Positions 35,460 through 46,800 of a stretch of DNA of 64,000 nt are shown here, one piece after another. The DNA lies in contig NC_079884.1 of NCBI RefSeq assembly GCF_029227915.1, positions 26,474,001 through 26,538,000 on the forward strand, given 5' to 3'. A program made the translations under genes and the position numbers. The notes below the pieces were generated by a model that was given only the letters and a program-made list of their open reading frames with translations, did not search any database and had not been told where the DNA came from. Position 1 is the stretch's first letter. The number at the start of each line of letters is the position of its first letter. Source of the DNA: Hydractinia symbiolongicarpus (Eukaryota; Cnidaria; Hydrozoa; Anthoathecata; Hydractiniidae).

Positions 35460-36175
35460 ATCCCACTTTAACTAATTTACAAACCTTTGTTCAACCGGTT
35501 TGGAGAGGTGAAAGCAAAATGCCCTTTCTCGAAACGAAAAAAAAAACAGGTCATGGTCCTGGACGCGAGATGAAGAGGGATTGCGAGGATGATGTTGAAG
35601 GAAGCAATGAGGCACTATGCATGTACTGTAAAAGGTCATCTATGCATCCAACCAACGTACTGGATCACTAGCCATGTGCAAGCAATGGAGTTGGTCAAAT
35701 GTGTAGACAGCAAAAAAACTTATATTGATTGGCAAACTAAGTTACAAAGTGTCGTATGTAATCATTTCCTTGCAAAGATGCAGAAAAAAGACAACACACC
35801 AGGACTTAACCCTTTATGTGTGACTTATTTGTGGTCATTCTTATAAGGGAGACATTGTGACCACTGCCACTGTTTTTACATTCAGGTCATACTCACCTAT
35901 ATCATCCATTGAAATACACAAGGCTAAAAGAGCATTAAGCATAGGAGAAGAAGCAGGTCAAAGTTAACATACTAGCACTTCTTAATTATTTCCACGTCCC
36001 TTTTGGGCACAGGATGGGTAGGCGGAATAAAGGGAAAAAAGTGCGCAAAGCATCAACATTGCCATTACAGCAAAACACAAAAGGAGAATGGCAGCTGAAG
36101 TTGTGTCAGTAACAGTTGAGGGCAATATTTGTGTTCTTGTGGCCGAAATACAATCAGAGTTTCCTAATTGAGCCC
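35460..36175. other. Intergenic, no supported gene
   Basis: An 85-codon frame at 35,589-35,846 was inspected and not recognised. No other structure is seen. Confidence 0.4.
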
Positions 36176-36177
36176 TA

Positions 36178-36504
36178 GGGGGCCTTCAAAAATTTTTTGG
36201 GGCCCTGTTAGCGGGATATTGGCGCTAAGGGAGGGAGGGGGTTTCAAGTTTGAAAAAAGAATCTGCGAACGATTGAGAAATTTCAAAAATTTGTTTGTGG
36301 CCTGTAAATTCTTCGTTCGCGAGCATAATGTCTCATGTCATCAATTCCGATAACTTTTATCTACAAAACACGCCCCTGATCCTTCTAAGATTTATCCAAA
36401 TGTATGTATTTCACGGACAGAAATCTGCTAAAAGAGGGGGAGGGGGTCCAAATCTTAGCGGCGATATCCCGCTAACGGGGACCAAAAAATTTTTTGAAGG
36501 CCCC
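36178..36504. mobile_element. MITE with ~50-bp TIRs and TA target site
   Basis: The left end reads GGGGGCCTTCAAAAATTTTT and goes on through TTAGCGGGATAT to CGCTAAG; the right end in reverse complement is nearly the same over about 50 bp. TA dinucleotides flank both ends (36,176-36,177 and 36,505-36,506), as for Tc1/mariner-type elements. The 327-bp element has no coding capacity. Confidence 0.85.
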
Positions 36505-36956
36505 TAATTTTGTCTCTAGGAAATTGCACTGGATTGCTTTTAAATCCAACTTTAACAAAATTTAAGGTTACAGACTTAGCTTTACTCTTTCTCGCAGCCA
36601 AAGTTTTGTTTTAAAGGAACATTTTTTAAGCTTTTTTGTTGTAGTTGTCAGAGGGATTTTCTCCTCCTGGAGGTCAAAGTTATAGCACATGCTCCAAGGT
36701 CTGACAAATGGCTTTGTATTGTACAGGGCAGGATCAAAACCAGTCAGTAGCCATTTTATTACCTGGATTCTATTCTCGTCTTAAAGCAATAATCAAATTT
36801 TGCACATGATAGAATACCAATGACAAATTTTCCTCCACAACTACTTAAATTAGAATATACAGTTCGAATTTCGAAGGAAAAAAAACATTCGAAATTATAT
36901 AAGAAACGAACCAACCAAATAAGGGTATTTGTTTCATTTATTTTAAACCGACTTAC
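36505..36956. other. Intergenic, no supported gene
   Basis: Nothing beyond AT-rich DNA was recognised. Confidence 0.35.
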
Positions 36957-37199
36957 CCTTCCAAACATTCCAAGTCAGCGCATCGTCTGATTCAAATGTC
37001 TTTTCGCATGTTACGCAGAAGCAAATTGTATATTCAGCAGTGGCTTTTACTTTTACTTTTTGCTCATGAGCAATCAGAGCTCTTGCAGTATTGAAGTTTG
37101 TACAAATTTTTTTGCATAGGGTCCTACTCGCATCTTTTAACTGGCCTTCGGGCTGTTTTGACAGGGCCCCTGCTGGTTGTGATAGTTTGTTAATACTTC
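36957..37199 (-). CDS. Candidate exon with two degenerate C2H2 zinc fingers
   Basis: The minus-strand frame runs open for about 80 codons and ends at a clean donor G|GTAAGT (36,957/36,956). It contains CKKICTNFNTARALIAHEQ and, 20 residues later, CVTCEKTFESDDALTWN. In both, Cys, Phe, Leu and the His position have C2H2 spacing, but the second finger has Asn where the first His should be and neither shows a clear fourth ligand. The upstream boundary is uncertain; an AAG|GAAG acceptor at about 37,200 is possible. It may be a host exon or a decayed element. Confidence 0.35.
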
Positions 37200-37251
37200 C
37201 TTGTATTTATTCAGTTCAATTTTTGTAAACTGTCATTCCCAGAAAAGATTA

Positions 37252-37285
37252 TCTGTATCTGTATCTATATCTGTATCTGCAGCCA
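37252..37285. repeat. CTGTAT microsatellite
   Basis: Five imperfect CTGTAT hexamers just before the minisatellite. Confidence 0.7.
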
Positions 37286-37356
37286 ACGTTCCATGTGATA
37301 TGTGAACGCTGGGAAGAAAAAATACCCAGAATGCTTTGCGCAACCGTCGAAGATCT

Positions 37357-39470
37357 ATTACATGTATTACAGTATATTACTAAGTATTACAGTGTATTAC
37401 CAAATACTACAAAATATTACAGTTAGATGTTACAAGTACTACAGTGTATTACCGAATACTACAAGGTATTACAGTGTATTACTGAATACTACAAAATATT
37501 ACAGTATATTACTAAGTACTACAGTGTATTACTGAATACTACAAAGTATTACAGTGTATTACCGAATACTACAAGGTATTACAGTATATTACTAAGTATT
37601 ACAGTGTATTACTAAATACTACAAAATATTACAGTATATTACTAAGTACTACAGTGTATTACTGAATACTACAAAGTATTACAGTGTATTACCGAATATT
37701 ACAAGGTATTACAGTGTATTACTGAATGCTACAAGGTATTACAGTATACTACCGAATATTACAAGGTATTACAGTGTACTACAAGGTATTACAGTGTATT
37801 ACCGAATACTACAAGGTATTACAGTGTATTACTGAATACTACAGGATATTACAGTATATTACCGAATACTACAAGGTATTACAGTGTATTACTGAATACT
37901 ACAAGGTATTACAGTGTATTACTGAATACTACAAGGTATTACAGTGTATTACTAAATACTACAAGGTATTACAGTATACTACCGAATATTACAAGGTATT
38001 ACAGTGTATTACTGAATACTACAAGGTATTACAGTGTATTACTAAATACTACAAGGTATTACAGTATACTACCGAATATTACAAGGTATTACAGTGTACT
38101 ACAAGGTATTACAGTATATTACCGAATACTACAAGGTATTACAGTGTATTACTGAATACTACAAGGTATTACAGTGTATTACTGAATACTACAAGGTATT
38201 ACAGTGTATTACTGAGTACTACAAGGTATTACAGTGTATTACCGAATACTACAAGGTATTACAGTATACTACCGAATATTACAAGGTATTACAGTGTACT
38301 ACAAGGTATAACAGTATATTACCGAATACTACAAGGTATTACAGTGTATTACTGAATACTACAAGGTATTACAGTGTATTACTGAGTACTACAAGGTATT
38401 ACAGTGTATTACCGAATACTACAAGGTATTACAGTGTATTACTGAATACTACAAAGTATTACAGTGTATTACTGAATACTACAAAGTATTACAGTGTATT
38501 ACTGAATACTACAAGGTATTACAGTGTATTACTAAATACTACAAGGTATTACAGTATACTACCGCATATTACAAGGTATTACAGTGTACTACAAGGTATT
38601 ACAGTATATTACCGAATACTACAAGGTATTACAGTGTATTACTGAATACTACAAGGTATTACAGTGTATTACTGAATACTACAAGGTATTACAGTGTATT
38701 ACTGAGTACTACAAGGTATTACAGTGTATTACCGAATACTACAAGGTATTACAGTGTATTACTGAATACTACAAAGTATTACAGTGTATTACTGAATACT
38801 ACAAAGTATTACAGTGTATAACTGAATACTACAAGGTATTACAGTGTATTACTAAATACTACAAGGTATTACAGTATACTACCGAATATTACAAGGTATT
38901 ACAGTGTACTACAAGGTATTACAGTGTATTACCGAATACTACAAGGTATTACAGTGTAATACTAAATACTACAAGGTATTACAGTATACTACCGAATATT
39001 ACAAGGTATTACAGTGTACTACAAGGTATTACAGTGTATTACTGAATACTACAAAATATTACAGTATATTACTAAGTACTACAGTGTATTACTGAATACT
39101 ACAAGGTATTACAGTGTATTACTGAATACTACAAGGTATTACAGTGTATTACCGAATACTACAAGGTATTACAGTGTATTACTGAATACTACAAGGTATT
39201 ACAGTGTATTACTGAATACTACAAGGTATTACAGTGTATTACCGAATACTACAAGGTATTACAGTGTATTACTGAATACTACAAAGTATTACAGTGTATT
39301 ACTGAATACTACAAGGTATTACAGTGTATTACTGAATACTACAAGGTATTACAGTGTATTACTGGATACTACAAAGTAATACGGCATATTACTAAGTACT
39401 ACAGTATACAATACGGCATATTACTAAGTACTACAGTGTATTACTGTATATTACAAAGATATTACATTAG
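37357..39470. repeat. 2.1-kb minisatellite of 30-bp units
   Basis: About 70 copies of GTATTACAGT-GTATTACTGA-ATACTACAAG in tandem. Each 30-bp unit is three related 10-mers. Variants alternate CTG/CCG and GTG/GTA, and a 20-bp short unit (CAGTGTACTACAAGGTATTA) recurs. A composite block with TATACTACCGAATATTA plus a short unit recurs at about 37,738, 38,068, 38,268, 38,558, 38,868 and 38,988, giving a rough higher-order spacing near 300 bp. Because the period is a multiple of three and lacks stops, long frames of ten-residue repeats exist in more than one frame; these are not considered genes. Confidence 0.95.
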
Positions 39471-39899
39471 GCAGTAGTATGTATTAACAACATCACGACG
39501 TTGATAAAATGTTTAACGTCGCGTGTCGGATGCAGTTGAGCTGTCGTGAGGGAAGGAATACGACAATGTCGGGTAAAGGTGAGGTTGTGTTAGAGGTTCA
39601 AGTATACGACATATTCACAGACTATATGGATCCTTCCATGAAGTGCTTCCCGGAAGAACTAGTTCCCAGCCCCTATAATAGCTAACGTAATTCATAGCGG
39701 AAATTTCATTGGCTACTACTACAAAAGTCATGAATTCTGATTGGCTATGACGACGAAGGGTTTTCTCTAGGCTTTCCCCTGTAAAAAAATCTTTTGGACG
39801 TGAAGGAAAAGGTACAGCAAGGAATGCCTGTGGTAGGTTTGGGCAAGAATTATTGATTAACGTTTACATTTCTTCTATTTTGCTACTTTATAAGCCGTT
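39471..39899 (+). promoter_or_regulatory. Likely promoter region of the 39,900 gene
   Basis: Less AT-rich than its surroundings. Two inverted CCAAT boxes (ATTGGCTA) lie at about 39,709 and 39,740. A TATAATAG within CCCCTATAATAG lies near 39,672, and TTTATAAGCC sits ten bases before the ATG. The assignment is by position and motifs only. Confidence 0.4.
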
Positions 39900-40319
39900 A
39901 TGGAGCTTGACCTTATGATATTTGAAATGGATTTAACTCAACATATGAAGTCAAAGCTTTTAGAGGAAACGTCAGTTCCCTGTGCGCCTCCGCCTAGTCC
40001 AAGCTTTAATTCAAGAAGAAAACCTATGAACATATCTATACACTTGTCGAAGTTAGTAGACTCATGCGAAGATTTAATAGCAAAAACTAGCAGAATTAGC
40101 TTGGGATCATGTAGGAGCAGTCCGTTGCATATGAAAAGAAAAACTAGTGACAGCGAGGATTGCTATTCGTCTGAAAGTTCTCCTGGAATATCAGAAATTT
40201 CTTGCTCTGTTGGGAAAAGAAGCAGATCGTCACTTAACCTGGACAGTATAGTATTGAACAAGTCGTCGGATCTTCCAATAACAGTTTCTCGAAATGAAAA
40301 CTTTTTTATCAAACAATAA
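39900..40319 (+). CDS. Small intronless gene, disordered Ser-rich protein, 139 aa, unknown
   Basis: The ATG at 39,900 opens a 139-residue frame with balanced codon use, clearly unlike the AT-rich noise around it. Features are an acidic-hydrophobic N-terminus (MELDLMIFEMDL), a PPPSPSF motif near residue 31, an amphipathic stretch ISIHLSKLVDSCEDLIAKTS around 46-65, and a Ser/Lys/Arg-rich second half (HMKRKTSDSED, SSPGISEIS, GKRSRSS) that could carry nuclear-import and phosphorylation sites. No signal peptide or membrane span. The downstream 1 kb is rich in ATTTA and ends with AATAAA at 41,369, like an unstable, rapidly regulated mRNA; that reading is inference. I do not recognise the family. 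Confidence 0.65.
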   Translation: MELDLMIFEMDLTQHMKSKLLEETSVPCAPPPSPSFNSRRKPMNISIHLSKLVDSCEDLIAKTSRISLGSCRSSPLHMKRKTSDSEDCYSSESSPGISEISCSVGKRSRSSLNLDSIVLNKSSDLPITVSRNENFFIKQ

Positions 40320-41368
40320 TTAAAGAAAGTAGTTAGCTAGGTTCTTTTTTTAGAGGTTGCATAAATTTGAAACTCATTTTATATATATTTAATATTATTT
40401 ATGAAGTTTCATAAATAGCCATGTGTCCAGTTAGATTTATGCAGTTTCTGTATGTATATACAATATTTTTGACTCTCATAGAGTGATTTTACACGTACAT
40501 TTGTTTAACGGTTCAGTTAACATGAATTTCAAATTTGTTTCATAATTTATTGAACAACAAGGTTAGCTAAAACAACTAAAGTAAAAAGTCCATCTTATCT
40601 TAAATTTAAGATTCAGTGTCACCATAAATCATAAACGAAACAATATTTTCTGTAAAAAATGTTAGTCACATATAGATATTGTTGAATTTTGTGAATATAG
40701 CTATGTATTTATATGTGGTAAAAAATCCAAATATTTTTTACTAAATATATACGATAGTTCAAATTATTGCCTAACACCTAAATATGAAGAGAACTCCATT
40801 TATTGCAATTGTGAGTTGAAATTCGAGAAATTTTTTTTATATTATTACCAAGCAAATTTTTTGGCCAGTGACCCTTTAGCAGTAAATCTCAACAATAATT
40901 TGAACTCCAATATATATGTCAATGTGAGGTTGTACCTCGGACAACCACAATCTTAATTTATTACATTTACCTTTATTTTCCTATCTTTGTTGTGCTTTGA
41001 ACTAATGTATTCCGTCGAGTTTTTGGAATCAGCATTGCCTTTGAAAAACAGTATTTAACGCAGCAGAATCTCTAAGATATTTTGTATATACAGAATTTAG
41101 TTGCTTTGTTCTTACTAGCAAATGTTATATATATTTAGAATTTATCATGATTTTACTGGATTTTAGAAGTCTCTCGTTTTATTTTTGTAGGAAATTATCA
41201 ACTTACTTTTTTTATATATTATATTACAAGAATCAAGGGAATTTGTCACAAAAGTGTCAACTTGATATTTGTTTCATAGGGTATAATATATAGGCAAAAT
41301 TATTAAATTATTTTTCTGTGAATGTATCAAATATGCTTTCAAAAGTGAAAGAAGATAGTACTTATCAA

Positions 41369-41374
41369 AATAAA
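41369..41374 (+). terminator. Candidate poly(A) signal for the 39,900 gene
   Basis: AATAAA about 1,050 bp after the stop, in AU-rich sequence with repeated ATTTA pentamers. The distance makes this tentative. Confidence 0.35.
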
Positions 41375-42546
41375 GTTTTCTCCATTCCCTTAAGCCTCCA
41401 TACAGTAACATCATTTTATGGGATTATGAATTTTGCTTCTAGCCTCATAATTTTTAAATTGTGGGTTTATTTTTAACCTCTGTTAACTCTTATACAATTC
41501 ATAATACAGAAAAACTCTAATAAAAGCACATAGATCCAGTCTGGTGATTCTTGTAGGGAGGATTCCAGTAAATTTTGACATACTATAAGTTTCAGCTGCG
41601 TGGTAATCGAGACAACCATGTACTTGTTCGAACAGGAACTAAGGTGTATGCATTACGTCATTAGTTCATTTCAAGGATGGTTATACAACTAGCATGTACG
41701 TCATAAGATTCAGAAACCTCGCTGTCATGTAAACAGTTGGCATTGATAATATCAACGCGATTGATATTGAGAGGCTAGTGCGCAAGGACAGGGACCTTGG
41801 GCCTTAAAGTCAAATGCCGCGTCTGACCCCGCTATTTTTCTTCGTGTTGTTACTGATGCGAGCTCGGCGTTATCAAAGGCGTTATATAGCCTTAGACACA
41901 GAAGTGTGCCCTTTCAACTTTGACTATTTTTTAAAGTTATATTCGTTGAAAATTAGGCTTTTTTCTGCGCATGTTGTGCCTCTCTAACTCTAAAAGGATG
42001 ACAAAGTCGGCCCATTCGAAGAAGGCATTGTCTGACGGTGAACCAGCATTTATATGGTAAGCAAGAAAAATAAATGTCGTACGCATCTCTGAAAGTGATG
42101 GTACCGTTATAGGAAAGGCGGAACTAATAATAGAACTTTAAGAAAGTGGTTTCTGTGTCTCATTAAATAAAATCTAATTTTGAACTACAGTGCGTCCTTT
42201 CATGCAGTTGAAAAATTATATGAGATGACGCCACAAACTAACTTTACTAGTTACTTTAAGCGACAAAATTGTTTGCGGAAGAAAAGATTGCGAATGCACA
42301 TATTTCATCTTATCACATAATTTCCCTTTAAATGAACGCCCTTTAACACCCTCTTCTTCGTCATTAAAAGGGAAAAAATACCATCATAAATCATACCGAT
42401 ACAAGGTGTCACTTGTTAAAAAAACGCCCATTTAAAAACACTTTTGAAAACAACACTATGAAATTTTTTTTATATACGGCTGAGGCGTTGTAAGAAATAC
42501 GTAAACTATTACAGTGACAGTCCACAAATGTTTGCTATCATTGGAA
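41375..42546. other. Intergenic, no supported gene
   Basis: No coding region recognised between the two intronless genes. Confidence 0.4.
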
Positions 42547-43047
42547 TCAATAACGCGTGCCGCTGTACAAGTTGGGACATCGAGGGATGGCTTGATAACA
42601 CCGACACGGTGAAGAGAATCTCATCTTCTCCACAACGGGAACATTTTTGCTACAGCAACAGCAACATTGGTTTTGCTGTTTCGTATACTGTTCGTGTTTT
42701 TTAGCTTCCTTCATTTTCCACAGACGAAATTTCAGTTCTTCTTGCAATTCTTGAGTGGTCATATCGCGATAACGTCGATCATACGTCTCTTCGACGCGTC
42801 TGTTGGCACGCATATTTGACATTGCTTTCTCCTGCTTCAAGTCAGTATGATTTGATAAATTACTTGATATCCTTTTTTGAGAGTATTCCCTTTTACCACA
42901 TGACTGATTTGACACTAATTCGTCAGCTTCTAACTGCAACTCTTTAAAATCGGTTGTTAAGTCGTACAATTTCCATGCGATACACTTGAGTTCGTTATGT
43001 ATATCTTCGTACTCCTGCTCTCGCCATGTTTTGTCTTCATACGCCAT
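42547..43047 (-). CDS. Intronless gene, charged helical protein with Cys-rich tail, 166 aa, unknown
   Basis: A single 166-codon frame with a good start (MAYEDKTWREQEYED). Two similar helical segments are visible: NELKCIAWKLYDLTTDFKEL near residues 18-37 and ELQEELKFRLWKMKEAKKHE near 100-119, both with the pattern EL-x3-WK(L/M) and likely coiled-coil or helical-hairpin. Between them lies a polar linker. The C-terminus has five consecutive Cys (QCCCCCSK) and further Cys in PCRCYQ and PRCPNL. No signal peptide or membrane span, so the Cys cluster could bind metal or be lipid-modified; that is inference. Family not recognised. Confidence 0.65.
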   Translation of the reverse strand: MAYEDKTWREQEYEDIHNELKCIAWKLYDLTTDFKELQLEADELVSNQSCGKREYSQKRISSNLSNHTDLKQEKAMSNMRANRRVEETYDRRYRDMTTQELQEELKFRLWKMKEAKKHEQYTKQQNQCCCCCSKNVPVVEKMRFSSPCRCYQAIPRCPNLYSGTRY

Positions 43048-43805
43048 CTTACATGAATGAACATCAAAGAAGTGTAGCGCGTGAAGTTGTGTTGTAATAA
43101 AATGTTGTTTTCAGTGAGAAATCAAATTTTAATCTACCCACATCGTTTTACTCACATTTAGTTGATGTTTCACAACAGTGAGAACTCGTGTCCAGATTTT
43201 CAGCATCCATTCATATGGAAGAAATACGAAGTATTCAATATTATGGTTAAAAATGTTCAATTGTATTTTTGTTTTTTGAATTATTTATTTTTAACTTCTC
43301 GTATTTAACAAAAACATCAAAGCTGCACAAAAGAAACCTCTTAAAATCCTTCTTCTACTCCATCACAGAGGCATGTAGTTTTCCACAATGTACAGCGGAT
43401 GTGTAGCATACCTTCATTTTTTTCTAATTTCAGGAATGACTAATATCAATGATCAAATAGACAACTACAAACATGTAAAATTATCAATATACTTATTCGT
43501 TTATTTATTAAATTCCCATTAATTGTTACAGATTCTATAAAGTACGTCGTAATAAAAAATTAAGTATAAATCATTATTTTCACCAGATTAAAATAGAAAA
43601 AGACTTAATATCAGATTTTAATAAATCGTGGTTAATTCCATTTGATTCTCATGCTTCAAGATTATGTAACCTCTTCTTTGTCAATGATAAGCAGATTGAC
43701 ACAATCTCATTAGCAGTAATTAAAAGCACATATCAGCTGGACATAGACCTCATAAAACTAAAAAATTGAACTATTTCACGTGGCACCTGTCACGTGTCAC
43801 CTTAT
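43048..43805. other. Intergenic, 3' flank of GALK2
   Basis: No gene seen. A minus-strand AATAAA (TTTATT at 43,500-43,505), about 300 bp after the GALK2 stop, is the likely poly(A) signal. Confidence 0.45.
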
Positions 43806-46800
43806 TTAGATGAGAATAATTGCAGCGCCAGAGCCAGGTTTAGTTGCGAACAAAGCTTCCTTGACTTTCTCACGTCGTTTTTCGTTACATTCAAAATACC
43901 TGCTTTTCACTTTTTCAATAAAGCTTTCAATGACCTCTGACGTCACAAGAGATACTGTACATCCGCCCCATCCTGCGCCAGTCAAACGCGACCCTAGTGC
44001 ACCTGATTCTCTAAAAACATTATTAAGATTAGAGTTGTTTCTAAACTGATAGGGCACACAATATTTCATTATTATTATGCAAGTGATAAAAGTAATCCTA
44101 AAAATTGATCATGTAGGACAAAATGCAAGCCTTGGGTATTCTCAGAACGCTACCCAAGCTGTAAGAAAAGCTTGCGTTTCTAAACAAGTGAAGCTAAAGA
44201 TGTTTGGATCAGATTAATTCGTCATTGCAACACACATACCTACAAATGGTAGTGAGTTCATCCAACTCGTCACAACTACACTCGTAATCTTTAGCACAAC
44301 TCTCTTGACTTGCATTCATCAACTCGCCGAGCGCCTGTAAAACAACAAAACAACAAAAAATGTAGACTTACAAATATAAAGAAACATAAACCTTATATCA
44401 AGGTGGAAACAAGGAAAGCATCACCAGGCAAACTGAATTTGATACAGCTAAGGTTGCTTAAAAATAATTCATTTTCAATACATGTACAGATGAACTCACA
44501 ATTCGACCTCATATAATTTAAAAATCATTTTAATCGAACTGATTCTTCGGTCCCTTTTGAGTTTACTAGTAAACTCATACAAGAAAGGTCCTTTAATTCG
44601 AACTCACATAATTCGAAAAATCATTTAAATCCAACCGATTCTTTGATCTCCTGGTAGTATTTTTTATCATGTAATACGAATATTGTAACATTGGAATTTT
44701 TTTCACGTCCTAACATTATTACTTATAGCTTGTAAACACCTTTTTTTTTAAAAAAAAGTCTGATCAAACTTAAAACTCCTATAATTCAAAATCCAAGTGG
44801 TCCGAACAAATTTGAACATCCCTAGCTGCTTAAATTACACTAGTTTATCTGTATACATAAACTACCTTTAACGAATCTGGAGGGTTTTCTTCGCATATCT
44901 GTTTAAACTTCCAAACACGAGCTGCTTCTGAATAAACATGCTTTGCACGATGGTACAGTTTAAATTCTTTGCTAGATGCTGTGGTAGGATTCAAACATTC
45001 CTTGATCAACTCTTCATCCTGTAAAAATGACCGACCATTACAGTGACTAAACGATATTGGCAATGACAACATTATCGTAGAAACATCGTGATAAGAGTTT
45101 TCCAATCTTTAGGTGACTTAATTTTTTCTATCCAATTTGGGACAGCCTTGGTTATCAAAAATCTCCTGAACAAGCCTGGAAAAAAAGGGTTAATACTTGA
45201 TTGTTCTGTTATGGAGGGGATGTAACGGAGCTCTCATTTCGCGTCATCTGCCAATAGGGAAATTAGGAATAAGGGGCGCAACAAAAGTATTCTGCATACG
45301 ATAGCGTCATAGAAACTTATATTAGGAAGCAGGTCGCATCTTGATCGATCTTACTGTAATATTTAATTCTTTACAAACTTCCTCTCTAGTGTATGGCTCT
45401 TTGTGAAATGTCTTCTCTACAAGCTGCACCCTACATGAAAAACGTGATAACACACTGTGCGGATATATGCATCAATTTAAAAATATTAAGTCGAAAAATA
45501 AACATCAAAATACTAGGCATTTTACATTTCATCAAGCGATTTATTCATTGCATTCTGCGTATCTAACAAACGTCTCGTTTTTCTCCATTCAATGCCAGCT
45601 TTGTTTGACAATATCTGTGAGTAAAAAATAATATCTATACACAAAAAGTTGGAGTTGGACGTACAATAAATGTGTGGACAACAAATATTTTTAATATGCA
45701 CCTGAGCTGCAATTCGACATTCCGACACACGCTTGTTGTAATATTCACCTGCATTCTCTGATTTCGTCATCTCTCGCTGAAAAAGAATGCGTGACTTAAC
45801 CTTAGTAACGTTTTAACATAAATACGAATTTCTTTTATAAACAACTCAGTGGTTTGGAGAGTTGTTGGAAGGGCTGTTGTTTCAAAACCTAAGCAACCCC
45901 TGAGCAAACATCCTTGCTGAAAATTCACAAAAAAGCGACAGGTTTAAATCTGGTTAATCTGAAAAGCATCTGGCAAAATAATCCTTAAAAATAATAAAAG
46001 CCGGGACACCTTCTCATATTACCAAAATGAGGGACAGTTTTTGTGGTTTGGTTAATCTTCTCAACCTCCTTATTTTTAGTGTGTGGGCTATTCCTTTTAA
46101 CTATAACTATGTTCCCTATAAATTTTCCCAGTTTTCATTTTCTTAATTTTTGAAAGTCCAGAGAAGTGGGGTTTATCGGATAATGGTGTATTCTAATGGA
46201 AATAAATAACACACTAAGAGGTTAGAAAAGGGCATAAGGTACAATTCTAAGAGGTCTGAATATAAATTAAACTCTGTTTGAGTTTTATATAAATTCATGC
46301 ATTTGTGACACTTACCAAAGAATTTGCAATCACAAAATTTGCACCGTCCGGCAAACGAACATCGGTAGCTCTTAATGGTTTGAATTCTATCAACTTCGCC
46401 TAAACAAAAAAGTATTTATGTACATATTTTATGTCATATTTTGTGCCCAGTTTTCCAAGTGCTTAGGATCCAGGTTGCTATAGAGAGAAATTGAAGTAAG
46501 AAAAGAAATCATCTAAACAAATAACAAAGCCTACTGTGCCAGCCTCAGCTAAGAAGGATATAGCTTGATCCATCCTAAATATGAAACCAAATCGTGCATA
46601 CGTATAGCAGAGCCTTCAAACCATGATATTCAGATGAAGGCACGTCTACTTAGCACATTTCAAAACAAACGTACCCTCCACCTTCTGTTCCAACATAAGC
46701 TTCACATCGTTGACTGGCGTCAGCCAAAGTTAACTACACAAAAAAATCAAAAGTTAAAATTCCTGACATTTCCCTTATATTTTCAATTATTTTTGTCTAA

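Noticed and set aside
37302-39379. Long open frames coding for ten-residue repeats (YYKVLQCITE and YYSVLLNTTR types)
   Set aside because: They exist in two frames because a 30-bp repeat without stop codons keeps frames open; ends follow repeat variants, and there is no start context or splice evidence.
45120-45176. Possible extra GALK2 exon ([11 protein letters not shown])
   Set aside because: Exon 12 joins exon 13 in phase 0 and the result aligns with the family; including this piece brings a stop codon.
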